A DNA stretch of 64,000 nt from Aphrocallistes beatrix (Eukaryota; Porifera; Hexactinellida; Sceptrulophora; Aphrocallistidae), in assembly GCA_963281255.1 (NCBI GenBank), contig OY725488.1:5541925-5605924 (forward strand). The letters run 5' to 3'. Below are positions 9,001 to 18,461 of this stretch, in pieces. Every line of letters starts with the position of its first letter. Within the stretch, counting starts at the first letter, position 1. Below the pieces are notes generated by a model. That model made no database searches. It was not told the origin of the DNA and saw only the letters and a list, made by a program, of their open reading frames with translations. The translations under genes were made by a program, and so were the position numbers.

Positions 9001-10337
9001 ATACGTATATTAACATCTTTGTATACATATTTTCACACTTTTCGAAGATTTTAAAACATATGGTTGAGAGCAGAACTTCTTTGCTATAATTATATCACAG
9101 CCTACATCTATCTCTCTGTAGGAAGGGGGATTATTTCCGATATCGTGCAGAATACAAAAAATTGGCTGAAGACGAGAAGAAGAAAGCCAAGACTGCTTAT
9201 GAAGAGGCTTCTACTGAAGCAGAGAAATTGGAAGTTACTAATCCGATTAGACTAGGGTTTGTTTGTATTTGAATTATTCTTGTCGATTTTTAGTTATCCT
9301 AAATTGGAATCGCAATGTGTGCGAGGTCTCACCTTAAGATGAAGGACACTTTAACAATATTGTTAGTTGAAATAATTAAATATCGGCATTTAATGGAAAT
9401 TAAAGTTCATTGAGTGACAACTCATCACACAGGTACAACGTACATACGAGTTTATATTATTCGAGACTTCCATTTCGATATATCGACATCATACTCATAA
9501 TCTTTTTTGCTCTATCGACCACATGTCCAAAATTGTTTGATGACTGCAGACACCTTTCTTGTTATTGCATACTAGTGCTTAGCCGATAACAAATTGCATA
9601 CTCATCTCAGCTATCAGTAATCTGTACTTCAATCCTCAATCCCCTTTGTTCAAATATGTAAGGGTTGGGAGCATCCTCACTATTAGAAGGCTGAAGTTTT
9701 GATAGAATGTGTGTACGTGTATTAATATATCTCAAATATGATGACTCATCACTCTGTTACGACGCGTCATCATTACACATCAAAATTCTAAAATTGACAA
9801 ATTTTGTGATTTTTCGAGTGATATCGATTACGACAGTGATACAGACGTATTAAGTGATGCAATCTATCTTATAATTAATCAATATGAGCCTAGGCACCCA
9901 AAGGGCGTCTCTGGCGGACACTTTGTGTCCCCCAACCGCGCAGCGCAAACATGCGAAGCGCGCTTGTATATATAATTTTGCGGCATGCTTTGCTTTATTT
10001 TAATACATTTGTCACTTATGTCTTTGATCTATTTTTGGTCTTCTCTTCTAGTCTCGCTTTGAATTTCTCTGTTTTCCATTATGAAATAATCAACGACCAC
10101 GCTGAAGCTTGTAAACTGGCAAAGGAAGCTTTCGATAATGCCATAACTGAGCTAGACAAACTGACAGATGAGAACTACAAAGATGCAACGCTCATAATGC
10201 AGTTGCTACGAGATAACCTGACCTTGTGGAGCACTGAGACTAATAATGGTGATTGCTTGTAAATTTTATAACTATATATTTACTCTATTATCAAAAATAA
10301 TGTTTTAGATCCCAAAGACGAGGACCGAGATGACTAG
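3048..10337 (+). CDS. 14-3-3 family phosphoserine/threonine-binding adaptor (six exons)
   Basis: Join 3048-3111, 3450-3622, 4339-4457, 9122-9256, 10052-10248, 10309-10337, giving 238 aa. All junctions are GT/AG and phase-consistent. 14-3-3 proteins are cytosolic dimers that bind phosphoserine/threonine motifs. Signatures: LAEQTERY (helix 1), [16 protein letters not shown] and [11 protein letters not shown] (with the groove Lys and Arg), [16 protein letters not shown] (the Arg-Tyr pair; a Phe replaces the usual second Tyr), [14 protein letters not shown], and [18 protein letters not shown]. It ends in a short acidic tail (DPKDEDRDD). The small exons sit in long introns: intron 3 (4458-9121) contains a complete same-strand gene plus transposons and a minisatellite, and intron 4 (9257-10051) contains a MITE copy. 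The donors of exons 2 and 4 are weak (GTTTTC, GTTTGT). A pyrimidine tract ending in AG lies 15 nt before the ATG. The isoform cannot be assigned. Confidence 0.93.
4764..6317 (+). CDS. Multi-pass (about 7 TM) membrane protein, possible gustatory-receptor-like, nested in 14-3-3 intron 3
   Basis: An intronless 517-aa frame lying wholly inside 14-3-3 intron 3 on the same strand. By eye there are seven hydrophobic segments at about residues 85-113, 157-181, 243-271, 288-312, 373-392, 413-434 and 486-505. A roughly 84-residue hydrophilic N-terminus precedes TM1, and a loop of about 60 residues separates TM4 and TM5. No rhodopsin-type DRY or NPxxY motif is visible. Length, topology and the very short C-terminus recall insect Gr/Or-type and gustatory-receptor-like proteins, but the family's C-terminal TYxxxxxQ-type motif is not evident, so the assignment is tentative. 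The start ATG at 4764 is the first in frame. It would need its own promoter or a trans-splicing signal. It could also be another orphan multi-pass family. Confidence 0.7.
   Translation: MEKLCLPKLGDSNPFSIELGEIPHTSETSHEPEAKTNKKLLRLIAVSEFVKRGWFIPIFLCASFRLFKYHPEHVVLNQGRKKALRSIVVVLLIIVSIIFQLLFFSIFFVDLCIYRPILFIKIQTEMKGTGVTHQTNSNHSFFPSLSPSTRLFREYEDWFLFIWDYLYGLVGLYSTAFLFLHSWTLPTDDYPGIVNLIRNIMKNKVEMFAPNSHINRISPVCLFRGLYKFVSCSDNRTEKCISTLFSGIAYSFVIVSSLILVVYWITLNVIGRYFNTESEDSLSQDSNVFLLFIFIDTFHWHLAPVVICFLIRFSCMEMYTAIDKLRFTYVRKLIRHANNRESSVLEPSVDLWREFYTILNRVSIISLRYGRICAININVLIFSVLAISLHYIDQQIVTIDRFIKYDWVDASRFLVWYLVHWISVWFMVDAMATLNSTIRLFPDEILISFAKYSSIELSNEIQNQLNLCRQTQKRFCIHFFGAVNRATVHVILASGGATLLIFGFEALKILFKIIKIQ
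6318..6342. repeat. ACAT tetranucleotide microsatellite
   Basis: About six ATAC/ACAT units directly follow the stop codon of the multi-pass membrane protein gene, in its presumed 3' UTR. Confidence 0.8.
6451..7052 (+). mobile_element. GC-head MITE, complete copy (reference copy, about 602 bp)
   Basis: The most complete copy of the dominant repeat. It begins with ATCCTTACTATTAAAACTCG at 6451 and ends with the inverse (CGAGTTTTAATAGAAGGAT) at 7052, so it has terminal inverted repeats of about 27 bp. Inside: a GC-rich head at 6492-6572 with two adjacent hairpins (GGCGGACAC/GTGTCCGCC and GGCGCCC/GGGCGCC), then an AT-rich body with TGACGTCA at 6689-6696 and 6852-6859, then a (TA)n tail from about 6985. 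No coding capacity, so non-autonomous. It lies in 14-3-3 intron 3. Confidence 0.85.
7059..7287 (+). mobile_element. Tc1-like MITE, left half only
   Basis: Starts with CACTACCCGGACAAAAGTAT after a TA, the same terminus type as the complete copies at 19324 and 10866. Its body (for example ATGGGTCTATTCATGAAG) matches the copy at 10866-12114. The right half is missing where the hAT relic begins. Confidence 0.65.
7290..7965 (-). pseudogene. hAT-superfamily (TTF/ZMYM-type) transposase relic, N-terminal part
   Basis: A 155-codon minus-strand frame (7757 to 7290) carries a TTF-type zinc finger pattern: [27 protein letters not shown] and [11 protein letters not shown], as found ahead of hAT-type transposase domains and in ZMYM1-like proteins. 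Upstream in the same direction an open stretch includes the basic segment [12 protein letters not shown], typical of the N-terminus of these proteins, but in-frame stops separate the two parts. No catalytic domain remains. It lies within 14-3-3 intron 3 and is a degraded insertion. Confidence 0.65.
8012..8598. repeat. 16-bp minisatellite, about 36 units
   Basis: A head-to-tail array of the unit GAGCAARCGTMATTGT. Only three variants occur: AGCG-TAA, AACG-TAA and AGCG-TCA; the fourth combination (AACG-TCA) does not appear. Because 16 is not a multiple of three, the array reads in all three minus-strand frames as the same 16-residue cycle and contains no stop there, which creates long spurious frames. 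It lies inside 14-3-3 intron 3. Confidence 0.95.
8868..9000 (+). mobile_element. Tc1-like MITE fragment
   Basis: ACTAAAGTATTCAACCGCC followed by CCATACAAATAGTATTAAAG matches the left end of the elements at 19324 and 63310. The start is damaged and the right part missing. A GC-rich stretch just before it (8818-8865) looks like the end of a different repeat. Confidence 0.55.
9700..9975 (-). mobile_element. GC-head MITE, partial, inverted, in 14-3-3 intron 4
   Basis: Reads as the reverse of the left half of the 6451-7052 element: body with a diverged CRE-like site (ACGACGCGTCATCATTAC), then the hairpin head and GCGAAGCGCGCTTGTATATA at its end. The internal TIR-bearing right half is absent. Confidence 0.75.
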
Positions 10338-10566
10338 ATATTGATGATTTATGGATGATCACTGTTTGTAGTGTGTACATTTAGCACTGTCCTGTTTTGT
10401 TAGAGTTAGACCATTGAACTTTTATTTTGTTTATATTTTCAGTGCAGTCGTAGTAATCGTGCTTCTAAACACTTTGTTGATTTTTGCGCCACCCCAACAC
10501 ACGCCTAATGCTCGTCACATAAATTCCGTTCTTCCACAATACTTATTTAGTACATTTAGGTGTATC

Positions 10567-10655
10567 GGCAGTGACGTAGCCAGAATTTTCAGACGCGGGG
10601 AGCAAACATTAAGCCCCCCAGTAGGGTCCAGGGGTAAGGCCCCTGGAAGCTGACA
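10567..10655. repeat. Dispersed repeat end with the AGTGACGTAGCCA motif
   Basis: GGCAGTGACGTAGCCAGAAT is followed by a G/C-rich stretch ending GGGTAAGGCCCCTGGAAGC. A related start (CAGTGGCGTAGCCAAGAAT) occurs at about 28110. Motifs of this kind mark ends of transposon families in several invertebrates; the family here is unassigned. Confidence 0.4.
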
Positions 10656-10933
10656 ACATGTACAGTATAACTTGGTTAGTACGTACTCGGGATATTATAA
10701 GACGTACTTCGGCTTAGTACGTGCTCATTTCTCTGAACCAAAATTCATTTAATATCTAGATTCCTTTGTAATATCAACTCGGTTAGTTCCGCTTCTCGGA
10801 GGGTACTTCTTATCCGAGGTTTACTCTATTTTTATAATATGCCCAGATTCATCGAAGTTAGTATACACCAACCGGAAAAAAGTATTTCAACACTTGTTTC
10901 TTTCCCATACAAATAATACTAAATGGGTCTATT

Positions 10934-11699
10934 CCAAGGTTGCAACCGAATAGTTCAATATTCGGTTGGGAACCGAATATCAGTATTCGCATTAGGTTAG
11001 AGTGACCGAATATCAATACAGTACATCCTCGCTAATCCGAACAGCTCTGTGCCAATGATCGAAAAAATCGTTCGGATTAGTGAAATAACACTAATTCAAT
11101 GGGATATTAACTATAATAAATTTGTATTTTTAGAATATTAAGAATAATATTATGTTATGATAGCTTTTTTAACGAGGTTTCTCAATCATTGAAAGATATA
11201 ATATCATAAACGTTGATTTAAAGCATAGAGGCTAATAAAATTATATTTTGGGTGTTCGGATTAGCGAGGGTTCGGACTAGCGAGATTCGGATTAGCGAGG
11301 GTGTACTGTATTCGTATTCGGTTAGGGAATATTCATGAATATTTATATCCGGTTCAATCGGTTTCAACTTTGGTTATAATATATTTTCTAACTAATTTAC
11401 CTATCATATCCAGTCTCTGTAAAATAGGTCAACATACAGTACTATAACAATTCACAGTCCTCTATTAAATATTATTTATTTCAGCTGCGCAGTATTAGAA
11501 TTTATGAAGAACCCGAATAATATCAGTATTTGTATTCGGTTAGAGTAGCTGAATATTATCAGTATTTGTATTGGGTTAGAGTAGCTGAATATTATCAGTA
11601 TTCGTATTCGGTTAGAGTACCGAATATTATCAGTATTCGTATTCGGTTCAGGAATTATTCATGAATGCTGATATTCGGTTCAATCGGTTTCAACCTTGG
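10934..11699. mobile_element. CCAAGGTTG element inserted in the Tc1-like MITE
   Basis: Bounded by CCAAGGTTGCAACCGA and its imperfect inverse TCGGTTTCAACCTTGG, with a TCTATT duplication on both sides (10928-10933 and 11700-11705). The interior holds many copies of a roughly 32-bp degenerate unit (GAATATYAGTATTCGTATTC and variants). Itself split by the pogo-like element at 11019-11308. Superfamily not assigned; an 8-bp duplication (GGTCTATT) is an alternative reading that would suggest hAT. Confidence 0.6.
11019..11308. mobile_element. pogo/Tigger-like MITE, innermost level
   Basis: TA-flanked. Left CAGTACATCCTCGCTAATCC, right the inverse (GGATTAGCGAGGGTGTACTG). A closely similar copy lies at 42681-42997. 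No coding capacity. Confidence 0.8.
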
Positions 11700-12114
11700 T
11701 CTATTCATGAAGAGGTTACTTCTAAACGGTATGGGATACAGCTAATCGGATTCCAGATTCGAATAATACGCATTCAAATTAGTCACAGGTTAATTTTTCT
11801 AATTAATCATTAATTCCTAACTTTTTGTAATTATCATTCAGTGCCACCTTATGCCACATACACCCATTTTGACCACTATACATGATGGCAATGAATTAGC
11901 TATGGTGGCTCAGGCTGATAAGATTGTTTATTGAGTTGAGTAATTTATTAGTTATGTTCAACTATGACTAATTCGAATGTGTAGATTTCAAATCTGAAAT
12001 CAGATTTTTAGTATCTCTTTGAATTTGAACGTATTGCCCTTCATGAAAAAATCCGATTTAGTAATATTTGTATGGGAAATAATCAAGTGTTGAAATACTT
12101 TTGTCCGGTTGGTG

Positions 12115-12480
12115 TACACTTCTCGAGAAAATGACAAAATATACAATTTCTCACAAAATTTCGTACAATAAATCCTGACGAGTGGGGCTCTTGTTGAAGT
12201 TTTAACCGATACGCCATAACGGCCTATGGAGAACCCTGTGTTTTATACCCTTAAAGTTTGAGGCTACACGACACATTTACAAACGATTATCTTACCATTT
12301 AATTGTTACCTTCCGCTGTATTTAAGATCACAACCTTTGGTATAGGAATTGCAAAATTAGGAATTCATCAACGATATAAATATACCTATGCCTCTTTTCT
12401 GTTAAATTATCCAAAGTTCATCACCACTGTATTAATTATCGAATGATATATGGATTTGATAGTTTCCTCAGCCTAGATAT
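12115..12480. other. Non-coding stretch 5' of gamma-glutamyltransferase
   Basis: No gene or recognisable repeat. A pyrimidine-rich tract ending in AG (GTTTCCTCAG, AG at 12470-12471) lies 9 nt before the GGT start codon and looks like a 3' splice acceptor. Confidence 0.4.
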
Positions 12481-14412
12481 ATGAGTGATAAATATCGCAT
12501 ACTCGAAGGAGGTCAGAACCGAGGAAGGCGACTCAGTGACAGATACATCCAATGCATACCCAAGGTCTTAAGAGACCGGATGGACGGCCTCTTCTTCATC
12601 ACTGCAGCCATCACCGTGTTTTCTCTCGCTTTAACCGTCAGTATGGTTATAAATATTTTAGTTCTAAACTCGCAGCAGATCCGCACAGGCGTTGTGGTTA
12701 GTGATGCTAAGAACTGCTCTGAGATGGGAAAGAACACTTTTGGAAGGGGAGGCAACGCCGTGGACGCTGCTATCGTCACCATTCTGTGCATGGGGCTGTA
12801 CAGTCCGCAGTACAGTGGGTTGGGGGGCGGAGGGTTCATGGTTGTGTTTAACAAATCCTTGCAGGAGACGATTGATTTCAGAGAAGTGGCTCCTCGCGCT
12901 GCTTCTCAGAACATGTACGAATCCGGGGGCAGCTCTACCGTAGGGGGGCTCTCAGTGGCGGTACCTGGGGAGGTGAGGGGGCTGGAGATGGCGCACAAGA
13001 GATATGGAAAGTGAGTTAGAACTTGTATATTTATGTCTGATTAAAATAAGATATTCAGATCATGTCCGCTTAATTTATTTTGGAAACTCGATCATTCTTT
13101 CAAACGATTCCCATTATCTAGACTTGATTGGAAAGATCTATTCACACCTGTGATAGAAGCCGCAGAGAACGGGATTAATGTTTCTTCTTTCCTTGCCGAG
13201 GCTCTAGTGACGTCTCAGAGTAAATTATCTAAAAATGAAATATTTTTGAAAGAATTCACTCACGGTGGCATACCTCTAAAAGAAGGAGAAATAATGAAAC
13301 GACCTTCTCTAGCCAAGGCCATGAAGATCCTGCAGTCTCAAGGCGCGGATGCATTCTACTCAGGAGCTATAGCAGATGAAATAGTGAACTATACGAAACA
13401 AAATGAAGGTATTTTAGACTTCCAAGATCTGAGCAATTACACTGCTTTGCTTAAACCAGTGATCAGCACCATGTACAAAGGCTACAAAATCATTTCTGCT
13501 CCGCTACCAAGTGGTGGCCCCGCTCTTCTATACTGTATGAACATTCTTAATTTTGGAAAATTCAACTCCCCTCCAACTGGTTGGGACTACCATAAAATTG
13601 TGGAAGCTTTCAAGTTCACTTACGCGAAACGAATGTCTTTCGGAGATCCAGGTTTCATTAATGATTCCAATCTAACTAAGGTAGTGGAGAGATTAATGGA
13701 GGAAGAAACGGGACATCAGATTTATGAAAAAATAGATGAAAAAACCTATGAACCTAGCCACTATGGGAGCATTGAAATGAAGGTAGATGACCACGGCACC
13801 ACTCACATCTCAGTTTTGGGTGCAGATGGCTTTGGCGTATCCGTTACCACCTCTGTTAATTTGCACTTTGGGTCAGGTCTGATAACTCCGACTTACGGGA
13901 TCATCCTTAACGATGACATGGACGACTTCTCTAGTCCGAACAAGTCCAACGCGTTTGGTCTCCCGCCATCTCCTCATAACTTTATTAGCCCCGGGAAACG
14001 CGCTCAGTCATCCATGGCCCCTACCATCGTGCTAGACAGAGGCACCACGGGGCGGGAATTCGCGGTCCACGCGATATCCGGCGCTTCAGGTGGCTCGTTT
14101 ATAACCACTTCGATAGCTCAAGTGCTGCTGGACATGCTCTCTTTCGGGATGACTCCTCTGGAAGCAGTCTCTGCCAAACGAATCCATGACCAGCTGCTAC
14201 CACGAGTACTGTACATTGAGAACGGGTTTCCTTCTGCCGCTGAGAAGATTCTACGTGATATCCATGCCGGTGTGGATAATGTTACGAATGGCACAACTGC
14301 TTACAGCGCTGTAGACGCCATACTGACTAGCGTGGGAGAGGTGATCGCTGCAAGTGACCCCAGGAAAGGAGGCGGACCTGCCTATACTTATGGATCTCGG
14401 CATGTTCTCTAG
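12481..14412 (+). CDS. GGT1: Gamma-glutamyltransferase (glutathione hydrolase), two exons
   Basis: Join 12481-13010 and 13122-14412, giving 606 aa; the 111-bp intron has GT/AG ends and preserves phase. GGT cleaves the gamma-glutamyl bond of extracellular glutathione and transfers the glutamyl group to acceptors. It is an ectoenzyme with a type II anchor, and here a basic cytoplasmic N-terminus precedes a hydrophobic anchor at about residues 36-62. Family motifs: GGNAVDAAI, the oxyanion-side FREVAP, the autocleavage site GTTHISVLGADG with the nucleophilic Thr near residue 403, ILNDDMDDFSSP, GLPPSPHNFISPGKRAQSSM, and SGASGGSFITTS near the C-terminus. All expected catalytic landmarks are present, so it is probably active. 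It is somewhat longer than human GGT1 (569 aa). Symbol given at family level; the paralogue is not resolved. Confidence 0.93.
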
Positions 14413-15336
14413 TTCTCTGTATGCTAATCTTTTAAACTTTTTCTTGAATTTGCTACAACATTTGGATATAAATAGCAGGGTACGTAAAATATTATGATTA
14501 CCGTATTTACTCGAATAGTAATTGGCCCTCGAACTATCGCCCCTCCCGAAAGGGGTGCTAAATTTTTGCCTGTTAGAAAAAATATTAATGGTAAGTTCTT
14601 CCTTTCTACCATTCCTTGGTTCACTCGGTAACATTCATTGAAAATTCGCTTATATCTGAAATATCAATTTTTCTTCAGGGGGTAAATGGGGCTAGCAATT
14701 CATAATTGCCCCGGCTACTATTCGGGTATATACGGTACTTGTTTAGCTTCATGAATACGTATTTTCAGTTAATCTGTACTGAGAGAAATATTTGAACTTT
14801 TATTTATCTATATTTAGGGAGAGTTCGTTCGTAACTAGTATTCTACTGTAGGCGATTATGGGACCGAAAGCAGCTATTGAAATCCAAATACACACTTAGC
14901 TGGTTGCATTATTGTATGCGAGCACTTGAATACTAAATCCGACAAATTAAATGTTGAGATATATCATTGTTACATGAATAAATATTAAAATTTACAATAT
15001 CTCAGATGCAACACCCGATCTCAGCTCAGGATCTCGCCCAAGCTTCTTTCCCTTATCATGAGGCGGTATAATTTTTATTGACATTATTTATGAATATTGA
15101 GAAAAAATACACACCAATCGCCTCATTCTAATCATACATTAATACTTGTAAACAGATATGGAACCGGTCTCCCTGACCCAACCTGACCGATTTAGTTGAC
15201 TTAATTAAAAGCGGGTTCTGACTGTACTACTTGTATTCCAAATAGTAAAATACAATTAGCCAACGAAGTGGTGCCATTCGGATTGTTAATAGTCTGAATC
15301 ATACTGCAGTTACCATTTCTCTACCTAGAATTTCTA
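14413..15336. other. GGT-NOSIP intergenic region
   Basis: Contains the 238-bp MITE listed separately. The remainder is AT-rich with no gene. CTCTACCTAG ends 8 nt before the NOSIP ATG and looks like a splice acceptor. Confidence 0.45.
14499..14736. mobile_element. MITE with TACCGTATTTACTCGAATAG ends
   Basis: Left end TACCGTATTTACTCGAATAG, right end the imperfect inverse (CTATTCGGGTATATACGGTA). The interior is non-coding with short GC-rich patches (GCCCCTCCC). Superfamily not assigned. Confidence 0.65.
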
Positions 15337-16173
15337 ATGAGCCGTCATGGTAAAAACTGCACTGCAGGTGCAGTCTACACTTACCATGAGAAAATGAAGG
15401 ACAGCAAGTCAGGAGGATACGGCCTTCAGAGAGTGCGGCTTACAAAGGATTCCATAAAAGAGTTCAACGCTTGCTGTCTTACTCTCCAGCCTTGCAGGGA
15501 CCCCGTGGTCACTCCAGAGGGATACTTGTATGAGAGAGAGGCCATCCTAGAATGCTTGCTTAAGCAGAAGAAGGATTACTCACGTAAGTTGAAGGCGTGG
15601 GAAAGACAGAATAAGAGAGAGGAAGAAGATAATGCTAAGATTGAGAATGGAGAGGCTCTATCGAAATTGATTAAATTTAAGCAAACTGAGGGCAGAATAC
15701 TCCCTAGCTCGTCAGAACAGAGTCAAACTAGGACTAAGAATGATGAGCTGGTGAACAGTTTTTGGATTCCATCCCTGACACCACAGGCTTTCAAAGAGAA
15801 AGTTCCCAAGCCGGACAAGTCCACCTACTGCCTCATGAGTGGTAATCCTCTATCTATCCGAGACTTAATTTCGGTTCGATTCAAGCCATTGAAAGGTGAA
15901 GTAAATCGGTTCGAGTGCGCTGTGACTGGTGATATTCTTGGAAATTCTGTCCCTTGCTCGGTGCTAAAGCCGACAGGAGATGTGGTTACAACAGAGTGTG
16001 TGAACAAGTTGATCCGCCCGGATTTGAAGGAAATAGGAGAGATGATACATCCGATATCTGGAGAAACACTCGAAGAATGTGACATCATCAAACTTCAGAG
16101 AGGAGGCACGGGATTTGCTGGTTGTGGTGTACAACTGAATGCAAGCAAGAAAGCTCCATCTCTAATGTTTTGA
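15337..16173 (+). CDS. NOSIP: Nitric oxide synthase-interacting protein homologue (NOSIP), U-box E3 type
   Basis: A single exon of 278 aa (human 301 aa). It opens MSRHGKNCTAGAVYTYHEK, a near match to the conserved NOSIP N-terminus. The first half of the split U-box follows (CCLTLQPCRDPVVTPEGYLY, REAILECLLKQKKDYSR), then a charged linker, SFWIPSLTPQA, and the second U-box half (PMSG-type LMSGNPLSIRDL, FECAVTGDILGNSVPC, VVTTECVNKLIRPD), ending LQRGGTGFAG. NOSIP proteins are nuclear or cytosolic ubiquitin ligases, and orthologues associate with spliceosomes; the NOS interaction is known from vertebrates. Nothing is missing apart from a shorter linker. Confidence 0.95.
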   Translation: MSRHGKNCTAGAVYTYHEKMKDSKSGGYGLQRVRLTKDSIKEFNACCLTLQPCRDPVVTPEGYLYEREAILECLLKQKKDYSRKLKAWERQNKREEEDNAKIENGEALSKLIKFKQTEGRILPSSSEQSQTRTKNDELVNSFWIPSLTPQAFKEKVPKPDKSTYCLMSGNPLSIRDLISVRFKPLKGEVNRFECAVTGDILGNSVPCSVLKPTGDVVTTECVNKLIRPDLKEIGEMIHPISGETLEECDIIKLQRGGTGFAGCGVQLNASKKAPSLMF

Positions 16174-16915
16174 ACTAAAGTACTGTTTCGTATTGGAAGG
16201 AATTCTTTTCCCAATCCAAGTGAGCGTAACTAGCAAAATATGCATTCATTCGTTGAGGTTACTTATGACTGTCTAAATACAGTATAAAACCTCGATGAGT
16301 GAGGTCTCTATATTTGTGTGGAACCTCTTTATGTGTTGCAAATTTATGCCATCTTTATTCGTTTCCATACAAATGAACATCTATAAGTGGGAAGTGGGGA
16401 ATGGGGGAGATAAAAAATTCAGAAATTACTTTCCCATTCAAATTAACCTCTGTAATTGGGGGGAAAGTGTTGTAAGAGCAATTTTCTCGACACAATTTGC
16501 ATTTCGTTATAAAGTTGAAAAAGTACTGACTGGACCGCGGTTTGGCCCGGACCGCTGCATCTCTGGTAACTAATTATGTTGAGGAATATTTGGTGTTCAA
16601 AACCTTTAACCAGGCTTACACAAACCTCGAAAATATAGGGTAGCGGGGGAGCAGTGCTCCCAGGCAGTCGAGGTCTGTTAGCCAGTTCCCCTCGTGTCAT
16701 CCACCTTGCCGAAAGACATTATACCGAAAACATATTGCCGAAATTTGACTAGGTGTGTGTAAACAATCTTATTGACATTAATCTATTTCAAGTCGAGCAA
16801 AGCTCAAATTAGATTTTGGCAAAAATGGCTACTAGCTAAAAGATTCTGAAAAAGGAATTTCTGAACGGTGGTTGAGTGGCATTTTAGGCGGCAACCAAAG
16901 ATCAATGGTGCCTTT
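16174..16915. other. Intergenic, mostly unique; possible pogo-like fragment
   Basis: No gene seen. ACAGTATAAAACCTCGATGA at about 16278 resembles the end of pogo/Tigger-like elements, but no matching inverted end was found. AT-rich apart from a GC-rich stretch near 16530-16700. Confidence 0.35.
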
Positions 16916-17246
16916 TTCGACTATAACTCAGCCATTTTAGGTGATAGAAGGCTGGAATTTTAATAGACTAGGTATATTAAGATTCTTCACATATGATACA
17001 ACTATCTTAGAAATATGATGACTCATCACTATTATCACGTCAGCATTACTCATCAAAAATTGACAAATTTTGTGATTTTTCGACTGATATCGATTATAAC
17101 AGTAAGTCAGATGTATTTAGAGATGTTATCTACCTTATAACTAATCAATGTGAGCCTAGGTGTCCTTTGGATGCCTCCGCCAGCCGCGCAGCGCAAGCAA
17201 GCGAAGCGAGCTTGTAAACATTAATCGAGTTTTGATAGTAAGGATA
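16916..17246 (-). mobile_element. GC-head MITE, inverted, right part missing
   Basis: Runs from the body (CTATAACTCAGCCATTTTAG) to the head (GCGCAGCGCAAGCAAGCGAA) and the terminal repeat ATCGAGTTTTGATAGTAAGG. The hairpin head is partly deleted (one arm of the GGCGGACAC hairpin gone). Confidence 0.75.
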
Positions 17247-17394
17247 AATTGCACAAAATAACTTCGCTACTAGCTCTCTTTCAATTGCTAATAGTGATAA
17301 TTAAGCAGTTAAATAAACTTGATCCTACTCAATAGTGGATTTATGCCGACTGGTCCAACCACGGATTTTGTATAGGATTTGGACAGGAAGTGTT

Positions 17395-18115
17395 TGCCGC
17401 CTGCGAAGCTAAAGCAAGCGAAGCGCGCTTGTAATAGTAATAATCCTTACTATTACAAGGGTCACTAGGAAAGTTTTGCGGCTCGACTAGAAGAATCCAA
17501 ACGAAATTAATTGAAGTGTATTATATTGGATTATAATTGTTCAAAATAACCACCGTTGTAAGAAATGCATTTATGCATTCGTTTAAACCATTTTTCAAAG
17601 CAGGAGGCCCAATCTTCCAGTTTTATGTCCTCTAAGCTTCCCCTATATGTCGCCACAGCACTGTCTGGACTCGAAAGTAACTCCACGTATCTCATTTTTC
17701 ATTTTCGGGAATAGGAAAAATTCGCATGGCGCAAGATCAGGGGGATACAGAGGGTGTATGGGAAGCTGTATATCATTCTCTGCTAGTGTGTTCAATGTTC
17801 TTGCAGCAGTGTGTGCGTGCTTGCATTATCATGATGCCATATATTGTCTTCAGACATGTTATTTGAACGTAGTGCCATTCCTGAGTAACTTTTGGCACAC
17901 AAACTTCAGAATACCTTTCTGAGTTGACAGTTTTCCGTTCAACTAATGGAATTGTGGTCACATGTCCCCATTTAGGAAAAATCTTGCAATCATCTGCTTT
18001 CAGGCGCTTCTCTGGCGTTTCACTTTAGTTGGTTGGATTATGCACCCCTGGAAATCAGACCGATGACTGCTTTTTGCTCTCAGGATCATATTGGTAGAAG
18101 CGCGCTTGTATCTAA
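17395..18115 (-). pseudogene. Mariner-superfamily transposase relic inserted in a GC-head MITE fragment
   Basis: Minus-strand fragments in several frames read as the second half of a mariner-type transposase: TTIPLVERKTVNSERYSEVC, a TxxxHDN-like region around MIMQARTHCC, a proline-rich stretch before CEFFLFP-type residues, and a C-terminal FEKW-like helix. Frameshifts and stops are numerous. Flanks at 17400-17455 and 18095-18115 (GCGCGCTTGTA) derive from the GC-head MITE, so it appears to have landed in one. Similar to, but not the same lineage as, the element at 50231. Confidence 0.55.
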
Positions 18116-18461
18116 CAATAATGCTAAATATTAGGGGTTTTACAAGAGCTTTAATACAATATTTGAATCAAACGGGCTCTAACGACACTATACAATTGTA
18201 TTACAGTATATATCTGACAAACAATGTTAAATAATAGGTGTTTTATAAGAGATTTGTTCAAATATTTGAAAAAAAGAGTTATAGCCGAAAAACTGAAATT
18301 TCTAATTATAAATAAAGTGACAATGACGTCATAATTCCATGATGAGTAGACATTTTCGTCTGAGCTCAGAGCTTAGTGGAACCATAGGCAAAAGACCCCC
18401 ACATGCCAAAAATCAGCTTTCTGTGTTTGTCAGTTTCTTCAATCAATTCGTTACAGATATA

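Larger units (their letters stand above)
10866..12114 (+). mobile_element. Tc1-like MITE (outer element of a three-level nest)
   Basis: Flanked by TA. Left end CACCAACCGGAAAAAAGTAT, right end the inverse (ATACTTTTGTCCGGTTGGTG) at 12114. Split by an insertion at 10934-11699; the sequence on both sides continues the family consensus (GGGTCTATT before, CTATTCATGAAG after). No coding capacity. Confidence 0.75.
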
